Of a DNA stretch of 64,000 bases, positions 1 to 13,600 are shown piece by piece. The notes below the pieces were generated by a model. It worked only from the letters and a program-made list of their open reading frames with translations. It did no database searches and was not told the origin of the DNA. Source of the stretch: Breviolum minutum Mf 1.05b.01 (Eukaryota; Sar; Dinophyceae; Suessiales; Symbiodiniaceae); assembly GCA_000507305.1 (NCBI GenBank), contig DF240796.1, positions 1 through 64,000 of the forward strand, given 5' to 3'. Position 1 is the first letter of the stretch; each line of letters begins with the position of its first letter. The position numbers and the translations under genes are program-made.

Positions 1-112
<112 letters not shown>

Positions 113-166
113 CCGCATACGGCATACGTACATAAATAAATAAAATGTATGCATGTTTACATTCAG

Positions 167-332
167 AGGCACCGCCTGAGATGTCTCCAGAGGAGATGCC
201 AAATGTTTGTGGTTGGCTTAATTTACATCCATGTTGAAACGAAGAATTCACTGGGTTGATACATTGTCTCAGCTAGCTGAAGAGAGAGAGAAGCAACTGA
301 CCATGAACATGTTGAAGGGATCAGGCAAGCTG
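167..332 (+). CDS. two candidate 5' exons of the TMEM65-like gene
   Basis: Two short stretches look like exons. 167-204 follows an AG and ends at a GT, encoding APPEMSPEEMPN. 273-332 follows CTCAG and ends at a strong GTAAGG donor, encoding LAEEREKQLTMNMLKGSGKL. Both end in phase 0 and so join cleanly. They lie just upstream of the clear TMEM65 exons, and known TMEM65 proteins have a helical N-terminal part before the first membrane helix. I do not see sequence similarity strong enough to prove the link. The exon that should carry the GFxDN motif between 332 and 1155 was not found. The start codon is probably outside the window. Confidence 0.45.
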
Positions 333-1154
333 GTAAGGTTTAGACTGTTATGGTTTTGACAGTGTTTAAAAGCGCCGTAGTCGATCGAATGGGCTTTGTC
401 ATCTATCATACCTATCATACCAAACGGTTCCAAACACGATGACCAAACCTACGATTTGATGATTTAACTTTATGCCGGTGCTTTGCTTGAATTAGATAGA
501 TCTCTGGACCTCCGACACGGATTCAAATTATCCCGTTGTTCGATCCGTATCTGGAGGATTTTGCAACGGATCCCGGGGTGTCTTTTTTAGAGATCGTTGT
601 TTTTGTAGTATTTTTTTTGTTTTCCTTGCAACGATTTCTTGGAGATGGTTGGTCATTTTCCACCAACTCTTTTTTTGGTGGTTCTCGGTTTTATGCCCAC
701 ATGCAGTTGACGTCAGGGGAGGTTCATTATCTACGTAATCACTTGAGTGATGTCATTTGATGTTGACTTTTTGCAGACATTGCTTGTATTTTTTTTGTGA
801 TTTGCTTCTGATGCCCTTTTCACTCACTTCTCCCTCCAAAGTCTGTATATGTATATATTTATATATGAATATATTTATATGCACATAGAATAGTCAGTGG
901 TTTGGGGCAGTGTGGCCATGAAAGCGAATGGATCATCCGATCAGAAACGATTTTATTGCTTGGGATCAGCAAGCATTCTACCTGTACCTTGTGCCAAACT
1001 ATTGTTCAATCTTTAGATGTCTTTAGGTGAAAATAACCGTACAAACCCCCTAAGCAAGGATAGAACCACAGCCCAACATGGATTTACTAATACTATCTAA
1101 GGGATCATTTTGTTGCCGTTTTTTGTGCAAGCTTGCCATGTGATCTCCTTCCAG

Positions 1155-3755
1155 GATCATGATCGTTTGTGGCGACTTTATTGACGCCCAGTTCGGTGTG
1201 ATGTTTGGTTTGACCACCATGGCCTCTGCAGGCTCCAAGAAAAAAATAAAATTGGAGCAAGTCCGAAAAACGGACCATGTGTGGATACATACTGTATATA
1301 TATTTACATATTTTCAAAAATACATATTTTGGCTTACGTACAAATACGACGTAAAGGTGATGATGCTACTGTGTTGAATAATGATCTTCGTAGTGTGTCA
1401 TGGGAATATCTATGAACGAGCCAGTATAGTGGGATGGGATAGAGGTTGTTTGCTCAGTTGACGCCCCGCTTGCAACTTGAAAAATGGGTTTATACACAAA
1501 GCAAGCTGCACAGAGATTTTACCAAGCCAGCTAATTTTGAAACTTTTTGCATTTGCCAAGTACACTCCACAAAACTAATATGGCCCCTCGAACAAACCAT
1601 AGTGAGAAGACAGGATACTTTGTGTCAATTGCACCTTCTCAGTTGCTTTGTTAGTTGTTAGAAGTGCCAAATTGGACAATGTTTCTTGTTTTTGACATGA
1701 CACTCACTGGTATACATGCATTATCTATCAAAGGTGGCAAGGTTGGAAATCCATATCCAATTTCAATGGCCAACTACAGTTTTTCTGGTCCTACACAAGA
1801 TCCAATTTGTCAAGGAGGGTCACTATTTTTGAGGTTGGTGGTCTTTAGTGGATACGTGAAGGTTGCAGTATAAGTATCTGTACCCCGAAAGTGGAGAGGT
1901 TGAACCGTCTTTTTGTTCTATGCAAGTAGTGAAACACTGAACCTATGAAAAAAGCAGCCGAAATCCAGGTACCGAAGCAGGTTGTGTTTACAATTAAGCT
2001 TAAGAGGTCATGCGAAGCCATGGCATCTTTGTCCCCCGAAAGTCCTTTTGGCTTATGAACACTTGGACCCCAATGTAATTCTTTGTACATGAGCTCTTTG
2101 ATCATATTTATATATATATACACCAAGAGGTTCGGTTATTCCAGAATCGCCATAGTCATGTTTCAATGGAACATCATCATGTAGATTTTGGGGGCCCCAT
2201 TTTCCACACAAAAACCATTGAAGCCAAGGGGGGTAAGACTCGGTTTCTGTGTACAAAAATGCCTACATTTGAGTCATCCACCATCCCCTGTGTGACAACT
2301 CTGCATTAACTGTCCTTGACAGGTTTGGGGAATTGGCTCAGTGATACCATTGGACTGGGTCTGGGCGATGCGATTGAACGTTCTGCTGGAAAAGTGGGCT
2401 TGAGCAATGGAAACTTATCGCCAGCGCAGGTGTGGAAAAGGGGGGGGAGATAGCGGGCATGTGTTTTTCAGCGGGATCAGAGAAGACCTCAGCTTATGGT
2501 TGCCGATGGAAAGCATGCAAATTTACATGGAGAAAGTTGTCTCTTCCTTCTTGTTTTTGATTTTAATCGGATCTTTTTTACGGTCTTATTGACAGCATTG
2601 AATGGTTCCCTCCTCCACTCATGGTGGGTGGCACTACATATATAGTGCCAGTGATAGCAGTACTGGTATTCCTATTACCGTACTATGCTCCTTGTGATAC
2701 TAGTTGTGTGTGCGCGGACCATACTATGGGAATTCCGGACCCAGGAATTTGGGAGCATAAGCATCCATTTTTCCATAAACATGTTTCATGATTCACAACC
2801 GCATTTGGGGGCATTTTGTTTTGGGGGGGGAACGACTTTACCAACCATCAACCCGAGGTGAAGGCCATCTGAGGCAAAGGCCACCCGTGATGAAGCCATT
2901 TTTCACACAGCACAGGAAAGGATGCAAGTCGCCAAGTTGACCACCTTGGCGGGCAAACTCATTGGTATCACCTTGGGCTGTTTCGCAGGCTACGGGTCGA
3001 TCGAAAACATAACCCTGCAAATTTGGGAAGACTTGTAGCCAGGGCGAAAGTGTCGTCCAGCGTTCCACAATTGCCATTTTTTCATATATAAAAATTCCTG
3101 CCAAGGTTTGTGGACCCATCTCAATCAAGACTTATGCTGAAAGCCTATTTTTGGCTTTCCCAAAAAGTGAAGAGTTTGAAGTCATCGGTTCTGTAAACAT
3201 GAACCATCTTATATACCAGATAAAAACGCCAACGGCTGCTTTGACTTACTGCATTTCAAATGTCACAGAAATGGGGAACGACAACCAGCACGATTCATTT
3301 GCTTCATTTGTTTCCATGACAATCATGCGGTCCATTTTTTGACCAATCCTGCTTCGATAGCTGCCAAATTTCCACCACCTGAAGCATGGCAGCAAATGCC
3401 AGCCAGGGATGGTGCCATTGCTGTTTTTGAAACCCAGTAAAGTGGAGATTAACAAAGAGGATTTGGAGGCGCGGAAGATCCGAAGCCGATGATAAAAATT
3501 TGCACAAGATCTGAAGTCTAAAAAGGGACTTTTATTTTTCTGATAGAAAACAAGGACAAGAACTCTTGGTTCGAATCTCCTAACTCTTAGGGGTTTCCAA
3601 GTGAATGAGCGATTAGGACCTTCGCTGAGACAGATACTTTGGACAACCATCACACAGACTTTTGTGGTTTCGTGGACCCCGGTTCAAGTTCTAAGTATGA
3701 AAAGGCCGCGTTTGACTTGGAAGACGAAAAAGGGAAAAGTGAAGCCGATGGATAA
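1155..3755 (+). CDS. TMEM65-family membrane protein, 3' five exons
   Basis: Exons 1155-1231, 2323-2429, 2916-2988, 3407-3436 and 3658-3755 join without a phase break and end at TAA (3753-3755). The product has the TMEM65 hallmarks in order: IMIVCGDFID, an LTTMASAGLGNWLSDTIG segment, then an LSPAQ linker, a second hydrophobic helix ending GCFAGMVPLLFLKP, and an acidic/lysine-rich hydrophilic tail. TMEM65 proteins are small multi-pass proteins of the inner mitochondrial membrane, linked in animals to mitochondrial sodium/calcium exchange; that role here is inference. The fourth exon is only 30 bp. Introns after 1231 and after 2988 start with GC, since only these joins restore the conserved GLGNW and GMVPLLF. 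The intron between 1231 and 2323 holds a few microsatellites only. The 5' end is incomplete. Confidence 0.85.
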
Positions 3756-4074
3756 TATATTATATATGATTACAATATGAATATCTTCACCTCACCAATC
3801 CAAGAGTGGTTTTTAATGCCATTTAAGACATTTATGTTTTTAATTCGTTGTGTTGACTTGAAGGAAATACTAACTTCAGGGAGTACATTACTGTATCAGG
3901 AGAATTTCAACTGCCAAGGAATAGGGGTTCAGTATGGCTATGCAGTAAGAGGCCCTTCTAGTTAATAACCTTCTATTCTTATGATTTCTGTTGTTGTTGT
4001 TGTTGTTGTTGTCGTTGTGNTTGTGGTTGTGGTTGTGGTTGTGGTTGTGGTTGTGGTTGTGGTTGTGGTTGTGG

Positions 4075-4115
<41 letters not shown>

Positions 4116-4654
4116 GCTGTTGCTGCGGTTGCTGACGGGGCGGTGCCTTCTCAGTCGAAGTGACTGTGAGTCGCTGAGCCGGAGTGGGACTGTGGAATTT
4201 TAGCCGTTGGATTTTGCAAATTTGCAAAGCACGTCAACTTTGGTCGGCGGAGTAAACCCCGAATAAATCGCTCTTAGTGGAGGAGTAGCTTTGGGGATTA
4301 GTTCCCATAAGATCAGGCCTTTTCGCGTCCGGATTTTTCGGGCTTCATCTTTCACGGTAGGGCCGGGGCGGCTTTAAAGCAATGGTCAATAGTTCCTTAC
4401 TCATGTCTTTTCATAACCTGTAGCCACTGAACACAGATTTCTAAATATGTATATATATATATATACATCTCCAACAATCTTGATCCAGTTCCGAAATGCA
4501 TGTCTTTACTTTTCTTTCTGAAACATGGTACTTTATTCATTCATGATAATGATGCACTGGCTGCCAGTGTTTTTTTATCGACATCGATTGATGGAGAGTC
4601 GCGTCGTTTCGACACTTGTCGTGGACATCCTGCGGTCAAAAAACCCATCTCCAG
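3756..4654. other. probable intergenic or 5' intronic stretch, no supported gene
   Basis: Between the TMEM65 stop and the first exon of the next gene I see a long TTG/TTGTGG microsatellite, a short (TA)n at 4448-4465, and no convincing exon. The first exon of the next gene has no start codon, so its true 5' exons may lie unseen in this stretch. Confidence 0.5.
3986..4133. repeat. compound microsatellite (TTG)n-(TTGTGG)n-(TTG)n
   Basis: Runs of TTG flank about ten copies of TTGTGG; position 4020 is an undetermined base. The opposite strand would read as glutamine/proline repeats, but there is no flanking coding sequence, so this is a non-coding microsatellite. Confidence 0.9.
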
Positions 4655-7600
4655 ACCTATGAGTCGACCTTCATGCCTTATGGTGTCTCCACTGCTGCGT
4701 ACCTTGGCGATGTGTTTTTTCGAATCACCAGGGATTTGGTTCACTGGTGAAAACCCAGATTCATCCATTGTGTTTCACCTGCAAGTTGCCACCAGCCGGC
4801 TGTTGCGGCTGGTCATCACCATCCATACAGAGCTTCATTTTTTTGAAGTTCTTTCAGAATTCATCCCATGCACTATTTCAGGCACTCAATGCATGGTGCA
4901 CTGCCTTTGTATAGCCCAAAACAACTACCATGTTTTGTAGGTACAGCCATCATGGAGTAGATAGAGTCTCCAATATAGTGATGCTACAATGACTCAATCT
5001 TTGGTTTCCGTTGCATCTTGGCAACTCCGAGATACTTCAATTCTGTGGATTCTCTTTGAGATGTTTTCTGAATATACTCAACCCCGAAGAGCTACTCAAC
5101 CCCGAAGAGCTACGAAATAAACATCCATATGTCTACTTCTTGGCGAATTGGGATTCATAATCTCTGAAAACAGAGAATTGTATTTCATGCCCTACATAAA
5201 TCAACCAACCTTGTTCTTGGACCTGCCTACAACCGAATTTTTGATTCCGCGTTCTACTGCGGTCTCTAGGGTTAAAAGCCATCCCAAAGTATTCTACTGG
5301 TGTCTACAGTCTGCATTGCCAATAATTGCGTAGGATTTCATCCAATATTGAACAACATAATCTAGAGTATTACAATCCCTACTGAAAAAGTTAGGATTCT
5401 ATCCCCTAAATCAATATAACCCCCCTGAAACTAACAGCTCACCCCTGAAAATGGTGGGTCGGGAAACTACTTTTCCTTTTGGGTCCCGGCCTATTTTCAG
5501 GGACAAGCTCTTAGTTTCAGGGACTATAACTGTGGGTTTAACAATGAAATATACACTGCTGGTAAACTAACATGGCTGGAAAATGGAGCCCAAATTAAAT
5601 GAAGAAATTCATGTATGCCCTATTAAAAAGGACGGGATATTCCATATTTTCCATCCAGCTGCTGTTGATGGTTCAGAAATCCGGCTAACCAGTTGAGGTT
5701 GGTAGCTTATCCCATTATTTACAAGGTTTTACACATCCCAGGTGGTTGTTTGGGATTTCTTCCATCCAGCTATGTTCGTTTTCCAAAAGGTGACGACCCA
5801 AACCCAAGGGATTTCCACCCACGAGTTTCTCGTCCGCCAGCTTTGTGGAGCTCATGAAACGCGCCCGTCGACGTAGAGAGTTCAACACGGTGATGGTGAA
5901 AGGTGGCACGCCTTGTACGAAGGTGGGAAGAAATGGAAGGGGGGGGATAGGGATGGTGAAAAAATGGTAGATTTAGATCATTTATAGATCTAATCATTGA
6001 AATTTTTGGGAATCTGCAAATCGAATCAATGGGAATTTTTGTTGGGGGTATCAATCAACAGAGTTTTTGATGAAACAGAATCTTTCACAGCCACATGCAA
6101 AGCTGAATCTTTTTGGTGCATCTTCGCGAGCTTGAGGAGTTTTCCACATCATAGGTGGTCCATGGAAGTGGGTATGTCACATGGCCCAAGCCTGGGTATT
6201 ATGAAAGTATGGGTCCGACCTGCAGTCCTGTATTTCAACTGAGAAAAAAGGAGGATCAAACTTTCGCCGATGTTAGTTTGCTAGAGGGAAAATTCTGTGT
6301 AAAACTTGATGATTTCAGAAGACTCCTATGAAACCTGGCTGTAGTTAACGCACATCTTTTTGCTGGATCAACGCTTGTGACTCACCTCCACTGAAAACAA
6401 ACAGCTGGAACCTGAATATGATATGAATCAAATCTCCATTTTTGGGAATCCGAAGACAATCGCTTTCGGGGTACGTGGAGCTAGCCACAAAGTGTTGATG
6501 TCAGGGTTGGTTCAACGCATCGACTTTGAGGCTTCACATGAAGTGTGTGGAAAAACCCTTGCCGTTCCAAGCCCCGTCAAAGCAGACCTGGAGGTGATTT
6601 TGCTGCTGAGGGGCGAGGCCAAGGCTGTGAGCATTGTGGATGTTGAGGCGGCGGTTGGACTTGGTGATGCTAACAGCTGTTGAAATTGACATCCCAAAAA
6701 ACAAACGACTGGACCCTAACATTAACCTTTGTTTGCTTCAGATGTCTTTTTCTTTTTGAATGTAGTTAAGTTTCAGGTTCCAGCTCATTCCAGCTCATAG
6801 TTTTCCGGGGAAAACTACTTTTTGGCGCTTCAGTCTTGCATCAAAGGTTGATGATTATCCCATCATAAGCATTAAGCTATCCTCAGGTACTTTTCAAACC
6901 ATTGAGCTACCATCAAGAGTATGGAAGCCTGAAAACATTGGGATTTCGTTTGGAGCTGTTTTTTCTTGGGGGGACGGAATGATGGAAGTGAACACAGTTC
7001 AAAGATATATATATATGTATATATGTATATACATATTCCAAATGGACGTGAATGGTTCCAGTTTCCACATTTCTTTTGAAATTCCCCGAATGACTTAATG
7101 CTTTCTCAGCATTTGGGCCCATCGAAGGCACCATCATCATCCAGCGAAAAGCGAGAGCCAAGCCACAAATATTTGGGACGTTTAGAGGTGCCAGCGCAAC
7201 GTGGGAGGAGTCAGCTCCCGGAGGGAGGAGTCAGCTCCCATGGATCCCTTGGAGTTCTTTTAAAGGTGACCTGAAGGTACTGGGATTCTACCGGGTTTTT
7301 TGACCATTCAATTTCTAGGTGGTGGCAACTCAAACATTGTTTATTTTCACCCCGAAAATTGGGGAAGATGAACCCATTTTGACGATCATATTTTTCAGAT
7401 GGGTTGGTTCAACCACCAACTAAATTTCTGTTTGGGGGAATCTTGTTTTACCTTTTTTTTTCTCCTGCATCTAAAGCAACATCTAATATAGCTAGGACAT
7501 GATTCTGGAGAGTTGTATGAAAAAAATCATCCTGTAGATATTGGAATATGTCCAAGTTTCAATTCTGAGATTCTTTGGCACCTTTTTGAGGTGTTCAACA

Positions 7601-10600
7601 TTCCATGTTCGATCTATTCTGAAATGGTTCTATGAAATTATATATATAGACATTATGTATATATATATATATATATTATTATTCTGCGAAAAGAATCTGT
7701 TAACCATGCACATGTTTTAAACCATCATTCAGAAAAAATGAAAACATGCTGTGGTTCCACTCTAACAAGAGTGTTTGGAATCCAGCGTGAAAGGATCCAT
7801 GTATTTCTATTGGAAGAGGACTCCATGACCCAAAGAGCCCGCAGAAACATCAGTGAACTATCAGTTCCCTACAGATTTCCTACACACGACCAACAAAATC
7901 AGCTTGAAGTCGTGGACATAATGGGACCATGACAGTTCTTTTGTTTCATCCAACTTGTTTTATTTATTATGCGATTGATCTGAAGAGAACAGGAGATCAG
8001 CAAGCTTCAATACTGGCTTGATTGATGCAGCCATGGGATTTTGATCCATACAAAGCACAGTCAAGTCGTGCGATCTAAAATACTCCATTCCCATCTTGAT
8101 GATACCAGCACCCACTTTTTTGAGCAGTGTCCTAAATTCTGGCTCATCATGTTGATGTGGGATACAAAATTACCAAATTGTATAGGGATTCTAACGGGAT
8201 TCTAGTAAACTTAGTAAACCACTATAGAGATCCGTGTGAACTATTTCATGTCACGCCGCTGGGTCGGCCTGGAAAGGTAGACGTAACTAGCAGCTCGCCC
8301 AAGATGCCACAAGCCTCTCATGGTTCTGTCGTGTACCTTGGACTCAATGGAAAGGTCATGGGGATGTCATGCGGCGGGGATAACGACCAGAAAGACGTTT
8401 TCGTGTTTTTTTGAGATCATGTGTGAATTCTTTCATGGCTCACTAGTGATGGATTTCTCCTCAGATGTCTCACCATTTTTTGCATATTTTTAGCCTGAAG
8501 GCAAAGGCATTTGCCACTTGTTTGATGTTGCGTTTGTTGGTGAAACAACACCGCAAGGCTTGGAGTATCCATCTCCTAAATTTCAACAAGAGAGTGTACT
8601 TTCAAGTCCTACAAAAAAAGGCCTTGTAATTGGTCTATGGGCGAGACTTCAACTTCCTAACCTTTATTGTTACAGGGATGATTATGGCTCCTCAATTGAA
8701 TCCCTAAGAATCCATCAGGAATTCATAGGGCCCGTGAGTGAAGTTATGTTGAATCCTCCGTTGATATAGATTGGTTTCTTGTTCGTATCCTTAACCTACT
8801 ATAGGAATGCCTAGTACTACGCGATAATATATAATACAAGCGACGTGCACAGAGTAAATATGTGTAGAATATTTACATATATATATATATGTATATATTT
8901 TATAGATATACGTATACCGTATTTATACGCAGAAATAGAGATATACATGTGTATTTGTAACATGTACATGCATTTTAAACTTATAATCTATATATATATA
9001 TATATCTATATGTACATCGGACAATCTGCAACCGCATCAACAGAGGAACGGTTCTGCGATTTCGAACCCTGCCATCCTGAACGAGGATTTTCCAAATGCG
9101 ACTGGGCTAAGATGACTTTTCCCAATGTGCACTGCATCGTGACGTCACACGACAGATATCCCCCTTAAAGATGGGTTTAGTCAGGGAATGCCGCGAACAT
9201 GCCCTTTATTCAAGTTGGTGAAACTCACATGAAAGTTTAAAGATGTACTATTTTCCTCGACGACCTCAGAAATCGAGCCTTTGGACCCCTTTAAAATATG
9301 CGTGCCACACTTGCCAAAACATCTAGGTTTTCTTTGGGTTTTGGAAAATCAGGATTTTTCACCTTGGATTTTTGTCGCAGTTTCGGGCTCCAAGAGCTAT
9401 CATTTATGGAAATGTTTCCACTGGGATCTCCGAGTTGGATCTTTAGAGTTATGGTGTAGTTTGATAAGGTGTAATTTTCATGTACAAATAGTCAACTAGT
9501 ATGCTAGGTGGTGGTTTCAAAGATTTTTATTTTCATCCCTATTTGGGCAAGATTCCCATTTTGACTATCATTTTTCAAAGGGGTTGAAACCACCAACTAG
9601 TATGTATTTGTGGAGAATAGGTCACCTGTTCATTGGGCCAGGGCCAACTTTTGACTAACATCGAATTCTTCTACTAGTAGTAAGTTGCCTTTCCTCCGAG
9701 TCATGAGTTTTTCAAGGACATCATTGCCGAAGGTGCTGTGGAATATTTGGAGTGCCTTGGGATGATAATTGAGATGGAACTCCCAAACATGGTTGGTTTG
9801 CAAAGGGTTTTCATTTTCCATTTAGGGGACATAGCCGTCTTCAGCTGTCCATGCTCTGAGGCAGCTTGACATAATTTACTGTGAGTTTTTTTCGCTTACA
9901 CTCTTTGCAGAGACCAGTAGACCATCTGAGGGGTCCATGCACCTGCAACCTGGGCCACAGGAATCATAATGCTTTCATAACAACATTTTCTCAGATTCAA
10001 TCTTCCAAACTGTTGATGGAAGACATCCTGCACCAGCTGGGATGTATCAACCCTGCAAATAATGAGATAAACTACCTATCAACTGGTGCAGGATGTTGTC
10101 CATCAACAGTATCAAAAGAATCACCTAAGTGGGAGGTGGGACTACAAGGACCTCATGGAGATGATGAAGGTACGACCTGTGGGGTTTTGGGTGGATTCCT
10201 GATTCCTGCAGGACTTTTTTAAAGACCTCCCGCTCAAACCCATGGGGAGGGAGTGAATTGTGATCGCTATTTACGGATGACTTTTGGAAACCTTAGCTTG
10301 GTTTCAAATTTGGACGCCAACAAGCTATGACCGGGGTTTTTGAACCTCTTTGAACCCGTCACGTTTGCCAGGAAGATTACACTATCAAAGCCAGCATGGT
10401 GTCTATCCTCTTCGAAGAGGTGACTGATGGTTGATGGTGTGAAACAGGGAAGGTTACAACAACAATGTCAGAAAACGGTTGTGTAGCAAAATGATTGGGC
10501 TAGGGGTTAGGTTTTTTTGCCGTCCCATGATTAGCCGATTTTTTCCAGGATCAAGTTGGAAGGCAACCTTTTTAGAGTCGTGGGATACTCCAATGGATGA

Positions 10601-13600
10601 CAATCTGGTGACAAATCAAGGTATCTACTTGACTTGTATGGTGGTATGTTGATTTTGCTGCATTTATTGGTACTCGCATACATTTCCCCAGAAAATCGAA
10701 AACTGCACCAAACTTCAACAGGAATATAATCTTCTGAAGCTTTTTGCTGGGAGTTGATGAATCAGATTTTGGAAAGGTAATCTTGCGTCCTTCTCCCATT
10801 TGCTGAAATTTCATCTCCAGAACAAAAAAAACCTGCACTTGCGGCCTGTCCTTGCCGGCCCTGGGGGCTGAAGATGTTTGTCGCATTTTGTTGCTCGATC
10901 CGCCGCACCAGATGGTCAACTACGTGTCCAAAGACCATCCAGCGCAGCAAAGTCAGGGCCTCGACAAATCTGGGGATTTCGGGGTTTCCAGATGTCCGAT
11001 GTCAAGGGATTTTTTCACCTTGAGATGCTGGTGAATACTACATGATTGGCACAGACTTCACTTCTTACAACTAGGCATGTTGATGGCACTTTATGGGATA
11101 GGCCAATACAGGTGGTTTGAAAGATTTACTGACGGTATCTTCACTACGTTGAGAGTAGTTTGGGTTGAAAGCATGTATCCTTTTGGAGTGGCGCTTCATG
11201 GAATCTGTCGCGAATTCATTTTGTAGCGTGTCACATCAAAAATGTCAACATTCTTTGGAGTCGTTGCGTCAAAGTTGAGATACAGTTCGGTTTATTGTTT
11301 TCATTCGAGTAGAGTTTCTCCTCGAATGCAACGACGACAACATGGCAAGTCATATCAAATCAAATCAAATCAAATCAAATCAAATCAAATGTTTTTTCTT
11401 TTGTTGGGTCGTTTTGGGTGGTGGTATCAAATCTCTGAAGAAAAATGTATAGATCCCTAGAAAGCTCCGCAGAAACACCTTGATTTCCACCAGGTCGGCT
11501 CTATAAAGTGCTGATGATGGCAGTCTTGGCCGATGGTAACTGAGTTTGGAGAGGGTAGAGGTTGCTGGGTTTTAGGGGCACTTTCAATGGGACACTTCAG
11601 TTTATAATCTATATACATCTATATACTATACAATTTGTTAAGGGGAATGTTTGAAGGACATATTTTGCAAGTTATGTAGTATATGAACATGGGTCTCCTT
11701 AGCTTGCAGATCTTGGGTTTTTTCGTTGGTATTCCAAATTTCACTAGAATTCCAGCTATCTCAGCATGGAATCAAGGTACGAGTATCTGCACCCTACCAC
11801 AGAGATATACGTAGGCCTTCCAATCCTTGGCATAGAGTCTGGAATTCCCTCGCAGGATCGAATTCCAACTTGCATGTGGATGTCAAAAAACGCGGTGCTT
11901 TTTGGGAGTAGTTTCTAAGTTTACCAAAATTTCGTTGTGTACATTCTTCAAATATGTGTAAACAAAAATCTTTGGCTATGCAGGGTCCCAGATGGTTCCA
12001 GGTCCTGGCAATCCGACTGAACTTGCTTGAGGTAAAGTGGATGAATCTGAAAGAAACCTTCTGAGCAGATACAGGCACTGGGGTGTCACGAGTCACTGGG
12101 TCCATCCGGAACAGGGACATAGCGACATGTACTGTCCTTTAGGGCTATGTGCTAAATCAATGTATCCAGAACATGCATTGGGGGAAAGGGATTGGGATCG
12201 AATTTTCTATAGTTCTTTTAGGGTAGTGAATGTCGGGAAAATTCTAGCCACCAACCCACCAAGGAGAATCCTAATTGGTGGTTTAGTACGAGTTAATCCT
12301 CCCCAAATGGCAAAATCATTTAGGCATTAGGAATTGCTCACACTTGCTCTGTTTCTTGATCAGGATGATCTCTTGAAGGTTTCTTGAAGTACAACTAACC
12401 ATGCGGTATACTTTTTTTTGGGGTGACCTTTGCTATTGGAGGATGAGTTCAACGAGCGGTCGGCTGTGTGTGTGTTTCAAGTCTTGGGGACTAAAACTAA
12501 GTGTGGACAACTGAGGCATGAACAAAGCATGGGGTGTTTCGAAGAAAAAACATGCGTGAAAACAAATGAATAGATAGGTGAAACAGAGAAACAAATTTGA
12601 GGAAAGAAGGTATAGGTTAATGATAGCAAGCGTCCCCTGCCAATCTCTGCTTCTCTGATAGATTTTCCTGGACTGCTCGCATCTGAGTAAAGATTAGTGA
12701 GAATGGTTGCTCTGAATGGCGAAAAAAGGCTTCATAGGATGGGGTGATTGTCTCATACACCATGTCCAAACTTCCAAAGAATGTCGGAGTAGGTAGGTTT
12801 TCAAGTTTATATTACCCTCCAGGGAACTAACTTATCCCCCAAAAATGGCATTTTGAAGATGATTTTCCTTTTCCCAAGGTGGGATATGTTAGTTCCCTGG
12901 AGGGTATATGACCCCTTTCCCATTCCAAATTTTGCAACCGCTTGCATGCTACGTGTTTTGTCCTTGTCTTTTACCTGGTTTCACTTCTCAGCCAGAAGGG
13001 TTAAGGAGTAAGACTAGTGTTTACTATTTGATACATCCCCTTACATGAGCCATGTTTTTGGTGTTTTTCTACTTGACCTTGTCTTTTCATATGCTGCTCC
13101 ACTGGCCACATCTTGCACAGGGAAAGCCATCAAATCTCGTATCATGAACATCTTAGTGTCCTTGAAGAGCTTGAATGGACAGAGGCCAGTCATGGATTGA
13201 TCGAAGGGTGAGAGGTGGCACCACAATATTGGGAGGCTACCCCCGGGCTCATACTCAAGAATTTATGTTTGGCAAAAAGTGACACTTCTTCAGCGGAATT
13301 GGGATGGCAATTGCTTTGAGATATTCCAAATTTATGTTTGACATTCCAATATTTCATCATTGGGTATCCCGGTATCCCATAGAGCATTAGTATAGAGGCT
13401 GACAACGAAAGGGGTCAGTTTGGATGGCAACTTCCAGTTGTGTAGTGGCTCCTACTCCAAGTCAAGAACCTTTAGCTTTGCAGAAACTAAGCGATTGGCT
13501 TATCCAAGTATCCAAGTATCCAAGTATTGGAACCTCTACCCACATGCAAGCAGGCGCTATCAAAAGCTCCCCTGATTGCTGCTACCAACATACTTTACTA

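Noticed and set aside
3979-4227. Poly-Gln/Pro or poly-Val open frames
   Set aside because: Pure translation of the TTG/TTGTGG microsatellite; no flanking coding sequence or splice context.
4500-4940. 146-codon open frame on the + strand
   Set aside because: A different frame within it (4655-4746) has proper splice borders and joins the following exon in phase, so the long frame is a shadow.
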